Shown here piece by piece: positions 53,291-63,960 of a stretch of 64,000 nt of DNA. Source of the DNA: Armigeres subalbatus (Eukaryota; Arthropoda; Insecta; Diptera; Culicidae); the NCBI RefSeq assembly GCF_024139115.2, contig NW_026942816.1:248001-312000 (forward strand), in the 5' to 3' direction. The notes below the pieces were generated by a model. It was not told the DNA's origin. It did no database searches and was given only the letters and a program-made list of their open reading frames with translations. Position 1 is the stretch's first letter. The number at the start of each line of letters is the position of its first letter. Position numbers and translations under genes: made by a program.

Positions 53291-54140
53291 ACTTTCTTTG
53301 TCATGATTGCAAATATTTGTCTGTTTTTTTTTTTATTTCCATGCTATTATTGCATCAGTCTGCTATGTCTGGATGAACTTTTAAAATATTTGACGATTTC
53401 GTTAAGAATTATTTTGAACTTTTTAGTGGAATGTCTTCACTTGTCATAAGACGAATTTGTACAATCCCATTGAATTCCACCACTTAGTTGTATCTTGACA
53501 GATACGTATTTCGACCTCAACAGTAAGGCCGTCTTCAGTGTCTCGTACTTGACTCGACTTACCGACTGCAGCATATTCTCCCCAGTCAATGTGTTTTGTG
53601 AGGGCATACGCATTGGAAATCTGATGAGTCTGACGCGATCGTGCGTGCGTGCGTACAAACTAACCTCCACTGGCTGGTAGTGATGTTATGGAAGCAGCCT
53701 GTTTCACATAACTTTACAGTCGGATTCAGTTCGGGAGTTAGAAAGTGTTTTTGCTTACAATAAGCCCCGTCTGTGCATGCTACCATTATCAACTGTATAA
53801 TGAATCCATAAGCAAGTTTTCTGATTCTTCGAACCCATTGCGTATTTAGTTTTAGTCATCATAAGAAACTTCATGGGAAAAACATTAGATAAGCGGCATA
53901 AAAATAGACCGCTGACTAAAGCATACGACTGGGTACGTTTTCAACTTCAAACATGTTTCAAAAAATAAAAAATAAATAAGCACAGATATGAGCGTCTTTT
54001 TAGCGTATGTATGGGGAATTCCCCTTTTATAATTGAAAAAAAAAATGCTCAACCATGTTCTTATTTACAGCAAAGTGCAATGTATCTCCATTTATCTTGG
54101 GACAGGTCATCAAAGTAAAACCCAGTATCATAAATATTTA
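53291..54140. other. Intergenic stretch with one foldback arm
   Basis: 53416-53563 is a single arm of the foldback element that hosts copia-3 (tacgtatttcgacctcaaca and flanks). The rest shows no gene. It is the 3' flank of the Artemis-like gene. Confidence 0.55.
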
Positions 54141-54142
54141 CC

Positions 54143-55441
54143 TTAATCGGTTTCTGCTTTCTCTTGCATTGTGCGAATCCTTTTAGGCAAATGTTCTATC
54201 ACAGCTTTATCCTCGTCGCTGTCTTCATCGTAGATCAGCTTGTTTTTGTTTTTATCATCCGTCCGTTGATACACGATTCCATCGAATTTAAAAGATTCCT
54301 CTGATTGACTCACACATTCCTCTTGACTACCAAGCCACGGACAAACATCCTTCAACAGCTGACTCATCTTAATTCCGCCCGGGTCATCCTTCCACAGCAC
54401 GTTGAACCGAACAGCACGCGGACGAAGATACTGCAGGAAGTCCTCAAGCTCCCCGTAGCTGGCGTGATTCGAGTAGCAGACGGAGTACTCCTCCCTGTCG
54501 TTGCGCAACCTTCTGTGGATTGGGTCGTCTGGTTTCAACCGCCGCCAGCGCAGAGCCGACGGACGTATCACCCGAATATGCTTCTCATGCAACGTCGGTC
54601 GACAGGGCAACTTCCAGTACTGATCGGAGCGCGTTCCCTGGCAGGCGTGAATCCGAGTCTCGGTGACATGGTGAGCTGTGACGGCATTATCCAAACTGGC
54701 CAGGAAACGGTAGCATCGGAGCTCTTCTTGTTTGACATGGATTTTGTGCCCCAGGCGGCGGGATAGTTCCATGAACAAGAACTCGGACCCGTACAGGGCG
54801 GGCAGTTTAAGGGTGATTACGTTCTGCGGATTACTCGATAGCCATTCCTGGCACAGGTCGATTAGTTTTGACAGGCTTTCGGTTTGGGAGGGGAAATGGA
54901 GATAATGCGGAAGGAAAAAGGTGGTGTCCAGGTAGACAACGTCCAGTGTAAGATTCCGGAGGGGAATTATGTTTCGGAGATCCTTAGGTGACAAGCGGAA
55001 GTCACCCGTGTAAAGCACCTTGTGGCTATTGGTTTGGAAAAGAAACATGATGGAGCCGGGACAATGTCCGGCTGGGATGGCTGTAACTTGCACCTCTTGG
55101 GGGGTTTGATTGTCTTCGGTCGATTCCAAACTGATTGACATGGTGTCTAGAAAGACACACATTAATTTAGTACGGAAGTTATAACGGAAAAGGGACTTAC
55201 CTCCGATTTCAATGGATCGGACGGTTTCGGTTATATGTGGAAAACGGTGCTTCAGGAACACACCCGAAATCGGGCTGGCGTAGAGCGGGCCTGGAAGCGC
55301 ATCCTCCAGGTGCAGTCCTTGCATATGATCCATGTGGCAATGAGACAGGAAAAATACGCGCGATTGCACTCGATTCACCTCTTCGAAACGGTCGGCGGAT
55401 ATGCCGGGAATTTCCGCGAAAAATCCGGAAAAAGTACTCAT
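54143..55441 (-). CDS. Artemis/SNM1-family metallo-beta-lactamase nuclease
   Basis: Two exons on the minus strand: 55441-55201 and 55146-54143, with a 54-nt GT-AG intron. The product is 414 aa. The start MSTFSGFFAEIPGISADRF aligns with the start of vertebrate Artemis; upstream in-frame Met codons exist but lie in sequence unlike the family. Metal ligands: HCHMDH at residues 34-39 (motif 2), AGHCPGSIMF (motif 3), YTGDFRLS (motif 4), then the beta-CASP region with LDTTF and a C-terminal HASYGELEDFLQYLRPR. The family cuts DNA hairpins and overhangs in end joining (Artemis) or trims crosslinks (SNM1). It is shorter than human Artemis (692 aa), lacking most of the regulatory tail. The C-terminus is acidic then basic (YDEDSDEDK, PKRIRT). 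Confidence 0.88.
   Translation of the reverse strand: MSTFSGFFAEIPGISADRFEEVNRVQSRVFFLSHCHMDHMQGLHLEDALPGPLYASPISGVFLKHRFPHITETVRSIEIGGKSLFRYNFRTKLMCVFLDTMSISLESTEDNQTPQEVQVTAIPAGHCPGSIMFLFQTNSHKVLYTGDFRLSPKDLRNIIPLRNLTLDVVYLDTTFFLPHYLHFPSQTESLSKLIDLCQEWLSSNPQNVITLKLPALYGSEFLFMELSRRLGHKIHVKQEELRCYRFLASLDNAVTAHHVTETRIHACQGTRSDQYWKLPCRPTLHEKHIRVIRPSALRWRRLKPDDPIHRRLRNDREEYSVCYSNHASYGELEDFLQYLRPRAVRFNVLWKDDPGGIKMSQLLKDVCPWLGSQEECVSQSEESFKFDGIVYQRTDDKNKNKLIYDEDSDEDKAVIEHLPKRIRTMQEKAETD
55147..55200 (-). other. 54-nt in-frame intron of the Artemis-like gene
   Basis: Minus-strand gtaagtccct...tgtgtctttctag is a strong donor and acceptor with a pyrimidine tract. Its length is divisible by three and it holds no stop, so retention would add 18 residues within the metallo-beta-lactamase fold between motifs 2 and 3. 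Family alignment favours its removal. Confidence 0.75.
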
Positions 55442-56312
55442 TTTTAACTGCCGTAAAAAGGTCAACAAAAGAAACGGATCGTAGTAAATAAAGCTGGTGC
55501 TAAAGTGCATCGATGCAGTACAATAGTTGGTGCTACCTGGCGAACAAACAGTACACGCTAACCTGAAACAACTCAGTGGCTGGGTCATTTGTACCCGGAT
55601 TTTTCTGATATTAGCAGTTGTCAAAATCTGGGTATGTCAACAAAATGAATCCGAGTCAGACGGACCCGAAATCTGCAGATTTACCCATGGGTAACTGGGG
55701 ACTTAAACATTTTCGTAAATAGCAACATGGCGTCGACGTTGCATGCCGGAGAAAATGTTGAAATTTTTCTTTGAATGCAGCAAATATCCAGTTTTCCGCG
55801 AGCGGTAATGGCCGCCAGCTTGCCTGCGGGTCAGTCTCTGATTTGACGTTTCTGGAGGTCAACTGCACCCACCATTCGATCATTTTGATCAATGTGGTAT
55901 ATAAGAAGGCTTGAATTCACTGAATCAGCACCTTCTTATCCAGTTTTCCGCGAGCTGTAATGGCCGCCAGCTTGCCTGCGGGTCAGTCTCCTTAACTCAA
56001 TCTGGGTAACAGTACCGAAGCGACAATCTTTATCTGGTAAATAACTAAAATATCTTTTACAACCACTCTTAACGATTCACAGGCTTTCTACAAAATGAAG
56101 AAAAATGCGAATGTTACAAATATGCGATCATGGGCAGTTTACAACCTTTCGAATGCAACGCGTTGCGAGAAACTCGGTTTGGAATTACTTTATGAGCCTT
56201 CCCAAGAGCAATTTCAGTATTTTCATATAGTTTATTAGCATAATATTAAGCAAAATACGGACAGTCCCAAAAGTGTGGATTACATATTCTAATTAGTATT
56301 TCATGAAACACT
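55442..56312. other. Intergenic region with a 53-bp direct repeat
   Basis: atccagttttccgcgag, then (c/t)ggtaatggccgccagc and ttgcctgcgggtcagtctc occur at 55786-55838 and 55938-55990, about 152 bp apart. At 56018-56052 there is an end of the 198-bp MITE family (gcgacaatctttatctggta). tttatt at 56231-56236 is a minus-strand AATAAA for Rpt6. The Artemis-like promoter should lie in the left part. Confidence 0.55.
56231..56236 (-). terminator. Candidate Rpt6 poly(A) signal
   Basis: AATAAA on the minus strand, about 77 bp after the Rpt6 stop codon. Confidence 0.5.
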
Positions 56313-57669
<1,357 letters not shown>

Positions 57670-58467
57670 TTTGGCGAAATCGTCCACAGTAATTCAACCG
57701 AGTTTTTCAACGATTTCACGCAAATTTTAGGATTTTTTGAGCGGTCACTATTTCTCCGACTGCGTTTCAAGAAAATAGCAAACTCATCGGTTTGAATGTT
57801 TGACCCCAAACGATGACGGCGGAATGAAACGTCAAATTTGTGTCATTTTTCGGCTTTTGTTCAGTGTTCAAGTTGGCAGCGTTGGAAATTAGATGTCGAG
57901 TTGGTGTCTTGTTTTTATTCTTTTTATTGGCAGGACGATATTTTCAAAAGAGCGATATTGATTTTTATTTTTGAAACCATGACTCTTTATTGTTATAAAT
58001 CTAAATTGATCTCAAAAGGTGACCAGCAGAGAAAAGAAAAAGTCTCATATCTCTGCAACACTATAGTGTTGCACTATATATAGTCGAGTGAAATTTGTTT
58101 CTACTCAGTATGCAAACGCAGATGCAAAATTGGGTTATTTCAATATAGAGCTCTTTTGAAATAAAATCTATCTGTCTAAAACTTAAAGTTGAAATATTTC
58201 AAGCCATTCAGTATAATCATCGTCATCATCGTACCATTTCACCTGTTACGTTTTCAATGGATGCCTCTTTTCATCATGTCTCTTTACCTCTTTCGTTCGG
58301 CCGGACAGACTGACGTTTTGGAGTCAACATCATATTTAAAGCTCGTGGAGCCGTGGGCAGACTGAAACCCTTCCGCTTTCTTTCTTTTTTTGATAGGCGT
58401 ATACGCCGGAAACGGGATTTTTATTTGCGGTGCATGTAATCCGGAACGGCAAGCAGATTGAATCGGG
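57670..58467. other. Divergent promoter region between Rpt6 and Ak6
   Basis: No ORF of note, and no transposon signature apart from AT-rich filler around 57950-58250. The two housekeeping genes point away from each other, so regulatory sites for both are expected here. No TATA box is placed convincingly for either. Confidence 0.5.
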
Positions 58468-59100
58468 ATGAAACAGCCAAACATTCTAGTCACAGGTAAG
58501 AAACGACACCGAAAAAATCCAGCATTTTGTCTGCAACGAAACTGGTGATGGATGATGGGTGTGTGTGCGTTTCCCCATGACACGGAATAGCTATTTTTAG
58601 GCACTCCCGGCGTTGGCAAGACGCATCTGAGCAAGCGAGTGGCCGAGCAGCTCGGATTCAAGTGGCAAAACGTGTCGGAAATAGCCAACCAAAATGGGTT
58701 CGTCGAGGAGTACGACGAAGAATTCGAGTGCCCGGTACTGGACGAGGACAAACTGTTGGACCATTTGGAACCGATCATGCAGGAAGGTGGCAACGTAGTG
58801 GAATACCACAGCTCGGAGTTCTTCCCGGAACGGTGGTTCCAGGCAGTCTATGTGGTGCGCTGTTCGACCTCGCTGCTGTACGAGCGGCTGCAAGCCCGGG
58901 GTTACAACGACCGGAAGGTGAAATCCAATATGGAATGCGAGATCTTCCAAATACCCCTGGACGAAGCCAAAGATTCCTACCGGAGTGAAATCATCGTCGA
59001 CCTGCAGAGTGACACCGAGTCCGATCTGGAAGGGAATGTAAAGCTGATTTGCGACTGGCTGGAGAAGTGGCGAAGCGCCAACGAGGCCAAAAAGCAGTAA
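58468..59100 (+). CDS. Ak6: Adenylate kinase isoenzyme 6 (AK6/hCINAP/Fap7 family)
   Basis: Exons 58468-58495 and 58601-59100, with one 105-nt GT-AG intron splitting the first Gly of the P-loop. The product is 175 aa (human about 172). MKQPNILVTGTPGVGKTHLSKRV carries the P-loop GTPGVGKT at residues 10-17. The NMP-binding region VVEYHSSEFFPERWF follows, then VVRCSTSLLYERLQARGYNDRKVKSNMECEIF, the LID-like segment diagnostic for AK6. Acts in the nucleus as an adenylate kinase/ATPase and in 40S ribosomal subunit maturation with uS11 (family knowledge). An AATAAA is at 59376-59381. Confidence 0.95.
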
Positions 59101-59375
59101 ACGGAAACATACCCGCTACAGCTCACAGAGTACGATCACCACCGTTTTGCATCCAAAAAAGAAAAACAAACGTTAAAAAAAACGCCGTAATATTTAGTTA
59201 GGAATTTTGTGTTCAGAATATTTTTGAGCATTGTGCTAAAACACCCCGAACTGTAAGATTGCTTTAAGCTACTGAATAAGCGCGCGCTTATATGTATTTA
59301 TGAACGGTTTTTGGCCTCAAAATTGTTAAGCGACTATTGATTTTACTATTTTTTTAAGAATATTAATGAAAAATT

Positions 59376-59381
59376 AATAAA
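59376..59381 (+). terminator. Candidate Ak6 poly(A) signal
   Basis: AATAAA about 275 bp after the stop codon, followed by ctattagga and a T-rich stretch. Confidence 0.5.
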
Positions 59382-59469
59382 CTATTAGGATACAATCTAC
59401 ACCCCAAATTTGAAGGACTTTCTTTTACGTTTAGAGAAAACTTTGCTGTTAACCTACCTATACCATGTG

Positions 59470-59645
59470 ATGGTCAAACATCCCGTTTACATCGGGGAAA
59501 AAAGGAATTTATGTAGGTATCGTCATATTTCATCATATTGTCGTCTGCTGGTATCGTTTTCGGGATCACCAGTGAGCCCAAATACACGATTTTTTTAGCC
59601 ACCTCGATTTCGTCATCACCGATACAAATGTGGTCGATGGCTAAC
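59470..59645 (-). pseudogene. LINE scrap (RT end region)
   Basis: Minus translation AIDHICIGDDEIEVAKKIVYLGSLV matches the IEVVEEFVYLGTLV block of the RTE-like LINEs in this window. It is joined directly to a copia scrap on its right. Confidence 0.6.
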
Positions 59646-59870
59646 ATTGTCCTCTGTTGAGCCTCTTCCAATCCGCTTTGGGCACGGTGTTGCCAAAAAC
59701 CTTGAAACCGTAGCTGCTAACGGATTTTCTATGCTCAGCATTCGATGCCCAGTCGGTGTCTGCGTACCCGTAAAATGCATCAGCATCGTCGTTTCGCTTG
59801 TAATTAGAAGCTGCAGGTTCTCCGTTCCCTTTACGTAACGGACCACTCTCTTCAACACTTGTCAGTATAC
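59646..59870 (-). pseudogene. copia RNase H scrap
   Basis: LKRVVRYVKGTENLQLLI, and in shifted frames YAD..WASNAEHRKS and TVSRFLATPCPKR, recall the copia connection/RNase H region (compare 44720-44880). Confidence 0.55.
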
Positions 59871-59960
59871 CTATTTATATTTATTCAGACTAAAGCCTAT
59901 GTGGCCTGTGCGGTATATAAGAGTCTTCTCCATTCGGCTCGGTCCATCCCAAGTAACATT
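59871..59960 (-). pseudogene. RTE-like LINE 3' terminal scrap
   Basis: The minus strand reads as DRAEWRRLLYTAQAT followed by an ATAAATA-type tail (plus tatttatatttattcagact), the same terminal block as 33570-33640. Confidence 0.6.
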
Positions 59961-60850
59961 TTTAGTTTTATGTGGCTCTAATAGTGGTTTTCAAGATCAA
60001 TTCAATAAAACCAACAATAAAACCGATAACCACATCATAACCTATTGAGAACCGCTATAAGAACACTTTCTAACCAAGTGGACCAATCCTGAGAAGGTTA
60101 ATAAAGCAAATATCTAGAAACTAATAAATCTGTTATAAAACTATTTTCTGTGCAAGCACTTTATCTTAAAAAGGTTAGCACAACTATCATAAGAGCAATC
60201 AGAAGTATAGTGTACTTATGGCGGCGTGACAGCTGCTCCCATAAATTATGTTGTTTTTGCCTTTCTTGTATTTTTTTCTCATTGGTTTGGTCTTGTACAG
60301 AGTAAATAAATTTTCTTTGAAAGAAAAATTACTATACAAACAAAAAATATTTGTTAGATAGTAATGTTGTTATGAAGTTTGCCAGGTATTTTGGTTTTCA
60401 ATAACAGCCATGATGATGTAAAAGAATGTGATATTTTAGCCAACTGTTGGCTCTGAAACATATGCGCATTAGAATTTATGGTGAATATGTTCTGAACGCA
60501 GTGAACGATAAATATGCAACACATTAGATTGTATAGGTATGAAAAATGGATTGTTGCCGCAAGCAACTGCCTTTGATTTTCACTTCCTCTCTTCCATTTT
60601 TGAACGCGGTATTCATACCTACAATTTCGTTTGATTTTGTTAAAAACCACTGGTTCGTAAAATCATTGCTCAATGTAAATAAAACTGTTTAACTCAATTT
60701 GCTTATATGCCCTGGTTTCACTATCAAAGAATTGTGGATTGGATTATCCTTAACATCAAAATCTGTCATCTCTTTCCTTAGCACAGGTGACAAATGGTTC
60801 TTATAGTTACTTAGATCAATGTTTTTCGAAATTTTATTCATTTCACTTAA
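59961..60850. other. Intergenic stretch
   Basis: AT-rich, only short frames, nothing identified. A loose inverted arrangement around atgtggctctaatagtggtt (59993) and aaccacatcataacctattg (60028) may be an old MITE. Confidence 0.4.
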
Positions 60851-61742
60851 TCGTTTAGCAATTTGTGAGAGCGGGTTTCTACTAGAGGCCTCTAGTTTCT
60901 ACCAGATCTGATGAGATTCTTAATTTGGAATAATTTGTTTTCGAAAGGGTACGCGCTGAACTTTGACAATATACCAAACCGTTCAACATCATCTACTAGG
61001 TGACTCAGATTATGTACGTTGCTAGAAATATAATCTTCTCCGTAAAAATCTTTGAAATGGTCCAGAAAGTGCATTATTAACATGTGGGCAATTTTCAAAA
61101 GGTGAGCATATAAATAGTAACAGCACAGAAAAAGGAAAGAAAATGTTCATACACATCTGACGAGAGAATTGGCTTGAGAACAACAATTGATACCTACATA
61201 GAGTAAAAATGTACGAAACTCGAGACCTTTCCAATGACCTACACAATCTAGGCCACGAACAGCTCGATGGATCTCACGAGGCAGTCTAAGCTAAAGTAAT
61301 CTTTTGGAAAGATCAGTTGTGACATTGGCAGGCCACTTTGTGTTGATTTTGCCGAATTTCCCATCTCGCCATCCCAACAAGAGCTTTTTCATAATTCCCA
61401 AGTCTACAAGATGCAGTGAATCTCCGATTGGAAAATCCTTTATCATGTCTATGTTGAGCCTCAACAGAGGAGTATCGTTCTTGTGATGCGATCCGTATTT
61501 TTTGTTGCGAAAGTCTTCATCGGTTCTTGGAGGACATACTGTCAGAGGAAAATAGTTCGTATGAGATATGTACGAGTATTCACCGACAGTTGTACACTTC
61601 TGACAACCGTGTTGTGCATTGAAGTAAGCAGTTCCTAAAACATAATAATACTGTGAATATACGCTCCAATATATAACGTGCTTGTATTCAAACATACCTT
61701 TGATGAAAGCTCTTGCCGGGGAATCACAGATAAAACACTTAA

Positions 61743-61860
61743 AGCCCCAAACGCAATCTAACGGAACGGCGACGGAAACGGCAAATTTGACAGAAAATAT
61801 ATGGGCTAACTGTCAAATTTTCCGTTTCCGTCGCCGTTCCGTTGTATTGCGTTTGGGGCT
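61743..61860. mobile_element. 118-bp foldback MITE, TSD TAA
   Basis: agccccaaacgcaatctaac and the right complement gttgtattgcgtttggggct, with tttgacag/ctgtcaaa near the centre. TAA duplications are at 61740-61742 and 61861-61863. Taking it out restores the host coding (VTVTIK-CFICDS). Related in design to 17711-17808. Confidence 0.88.
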
Positions 61861-61900
61861 TAATAGTCACCGTAACTTTATGGCCATTTACAGTTATACC

Positions 61901-62253
61901 ACAGAGAAACAGACGTCTCACTCAACACCTTTTTAACGGTTTATTTAACTTTTTGATTGACCAATCGGCCACCGATGGCGCTTTCATCGATTTTGCTGAG
62001 ACGTCTGTTTCTCTGTGGTTATACCACAGAGAAACAGAATTGCAATCAAAATCATCGTCACGAAAACATTGTCGCCCAATGCTAAAATCCCGGCGAGTGG
62101 CCAAGCGGCAACCAGATGGCGGTAGTGTGCAAACGTCAAACACAAGCAAAATCGATGAAAGCGCCATCGGTGGCCGATTGACCACCTACAAAAAGTTAAA
62201 TAAACCGTTAAAAAGGTGTACGATGGAACATATGTTGAGTGAGACGTCTTGTG
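61901..62253. mobile_element. Two adjacent related foldback elements with three copies of GTTATACC
   Basis: GTTATACC occurs at 61893-61900, 62018-62025 and 62254-62261. The first unit (61901-62017) starts acagagaaacagacgtctca and ends with its complement. The second (62026-62253) starts acagagaaacagaattgc and ends gagacgtcttgtg. The second unit contains, in inverse orientation, the interior of the first (agcaaaatcgatgaaagcgc, gttaaataaaccgttaaaaa). Eight-base duplications point to hAT. Confidence 0.8.
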
Positions 62254-62328
62254 GTTATACCTTCCTGGCATACTCTCTCCATCTCATTTACGAAGGGCGT
62301 TAAAAACGAAACCACATTTGATGGTTTC

Positions 62329-62885
62329 AGAGTCTATTATATAGAGTTGCGCAAAGAGGATCTTCTTACACTTATTCTGAATAATATTCTTGTTATTGTG
62401 TTTGCACCTTCATTTTTGTTCAACACTTGAAGTGACTTCACGGGAGTGTTCACTGCTAAAGCTTTTGAATTCGATAATCAAGTCACCCACAGAGTGCAAA
62501 CACGTGAGTTTCTTGTTGCTACTTTATTGGGGGGTGTATTGAAGTTTTTGAAGCTGTTTCTATAACAAATCTAATACATTTCAATTCATGCGTTTTAATT
62601 TGCCATAATAATCATTAGGCGATAACAATACTTCCGCCTTACCAACAAACATTTCTCGCTTAACAATTGATTAGGGCCTACAATGAAAAGTAAACAAATT
62701 CAATTTTAACACCCTTCGATAGCATCCTCTAATAGCTACTAATAAATAGTATAAAAATGTTCCGCATCTTCAATTAAATTACTTAGAAAAATTTTGTTTA
62801 CTTTGCTCGATAGATAGACGGTTTGACAGTTCAATAGGTAGATTTGGCTTCACTCTTTGCGTAACTCTTTATATAATAGACTCTG
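62329..62885. mobile_element. 557-bp hAT-type non-autonomous element
   Basis: Inverted ends CAGAGTCTATTATATAGAGTTGCG / cgtaactctttatataatagactctg. The perfect 8-bp duplication GATGGTTT is at 62321-62328 and 62886-62893. Interrupts the transposase-like gene exactly within ...GKQKPS-NVV.... No ORF of interest inside. Confidence 0.88.
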
Positions 62886-63265
62886 GATGGTTTCTGTTTG
62901 CCTGCATAAATGCCAATGATCATCGGATCGACATCTGGAAATTCGTTGATATTCATCAATATCGGCCAAAACTCGTCCTTTGAACTTTTATACACAGGTA
63001 GACCATCGATATTTATTTTTAAGGAAATAGAAATAGGCTCACTGATTTCCGAGAGTACCCTGTCGATACATGATTTGACACCTTGATGCCAGTATAGCCC
63101 TGGTATAGCCTCTCAGGTATAGCCCATTCTCCATTTGCGATATCTCCACAGCTTGGTCTGTTTTCAATGTTGGCTACGAAACGAACTGTGGTGGAGGTAT
63201 ACAAGTGTCAGTCCCGTGGGAATAACTGCTTCTTCTCTTTATTCCATAATCAGTAGGCGTTCAGC

Positions 63266-63463
63266 AAAAGATATTTTAGTTACTAGATAAAGATTGTCGC
63301 TTCGGTTCCCTTTGTTCTGCTGTCCGGAACATGTTGGGTACCAAGCTGTCAAATCGTATGGATTTTCCTTCCTTGACATTTAGCTCCCCTATCCTCGCCA
63401 GCAAAAGATGTTTCGGACAGCGACGACAGCGACAATCTTTATCTAGTAACTAAAATATCTTTT
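63266..63463. mobile_element. 198-bp hAT-type MITE
   Basis: Inverted ends aaaagatattttagttacta / tagtaactaaaatatctttt continue inward with gataaagattgtcgct. The perfect 8-bp duplication CGTTCAGC is at 63258-63265 and 63464-63471. Related fragments are at 33792-33945 and 56018-56052. Confidence 0.9.
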
Positions 63464-63474
63464 CGTTCAGCGCA

Positions 63475-63960
63475 TAGCCGACCATTACAGAAGGTTTGAT
63501 TTTCGGATTCAGTTTCTTTCTCTATGACGTAGGCATCCACGCAAACGCTTTGCAGCCGAAACACGTAATTTGGTCAGGTCTGGCTTGTGTACAGTCCACA
63601 TTTTTTCAGGAGTCTTCCAGCCAGATGTTGCACTGGTTGGACATCTGTTAGTTAGGTAAACAGCTGCTAAAACCGCTTCGTTTCACAGAGTTTTCTAAAC
63701 TTGAACTCCAATCAGCATCGAACCCACTTTTTCGACGATTGTCCGATTGAACCCTTCGGATTACCCACTTTACTGTGGTGTGTAAGCTGCGGTTGGCTCG
63801 ACTTTGATCCCCTCGGAGGCATAGAATTTTCGAAGTGCGACGGTGACGAAGTACTGACAACCATCCCAAGCCGCTGGGGTGACTGGAACGTTCAAGAGGT
63901 CTTACAGCACAGGGTCTATTACCAGTGAATGGTTATCGGCACTGTTTTCCGAGAACATTA
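63475..63960 (-). pseudogene. copia integrase scrap
   Basis: Minus translation in broken frames: FYASEGIKVEPTAAYTPQ.SG.SEGFNRTIVEKV (region of the third catalytic residue), then NEAVLAAVYLTNRCPT, TPEKMWT.HKPDLTKLRV. These are the integrase blocks seen at 43040-43210 in copia-3. Decayed by several stops. Confidence 0.7.

Larger units (their letters stand above)
60851..63230 (-). pseudogene. Decayed transposase-like gene (EnSpm/CACTA-type, DUF4218-like tail)
   Basis: Minus-strand blocks in order. 63230-62886: GDIANGEW, YWHQGVKSCIDRVLSEIS, LKINIDGLPVYKSSKDEFWP, MIIGIYAGKQKPS. 62320-62262: NVVSFLTPFVNEMERVCQEG. 61892-61861: ITVNGHKVTVTIK. 61742-61697: CFICDSPARAFIKG. Then a 69-nt GT-AG intron (61696-61628), and 61627-61290: TAYFNAQHGCQKCTTVGEY and GDSLHLVDLGIMKKLLLGW. 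61280-61195: VGHWKGLEFRTFLLYVG. 61150-60851: FKDFYGEDYISSNVHNLSHL, FGILSKFSAYPFENKL. The block order resembles insect genes related to plant Tnp2-type transposases. Stops (61290, about 61100) and frameshifts plus three DNA insertions make it a pseudogene. Could also be a domesticated gene that died. Confidence 0.65.

Noticed and set aside
54305..54766. 153-codon plus frame opposite the Artemis-like gene
   Set aside because: Shadow of a conserved coding exon; no domain of its own.
58076..58082. tatatatag as a TATA box for Ak6
   Set aside because: Almost 390 bp before the start codon and surrounded by AT-rich sequence; no support for a start site there.
58662..58988. 108-codon frame overlapping Ak6 in another phase
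   Set aside because: Arg/Gly-rich shadow; the Ak6 frame has all family motifs.
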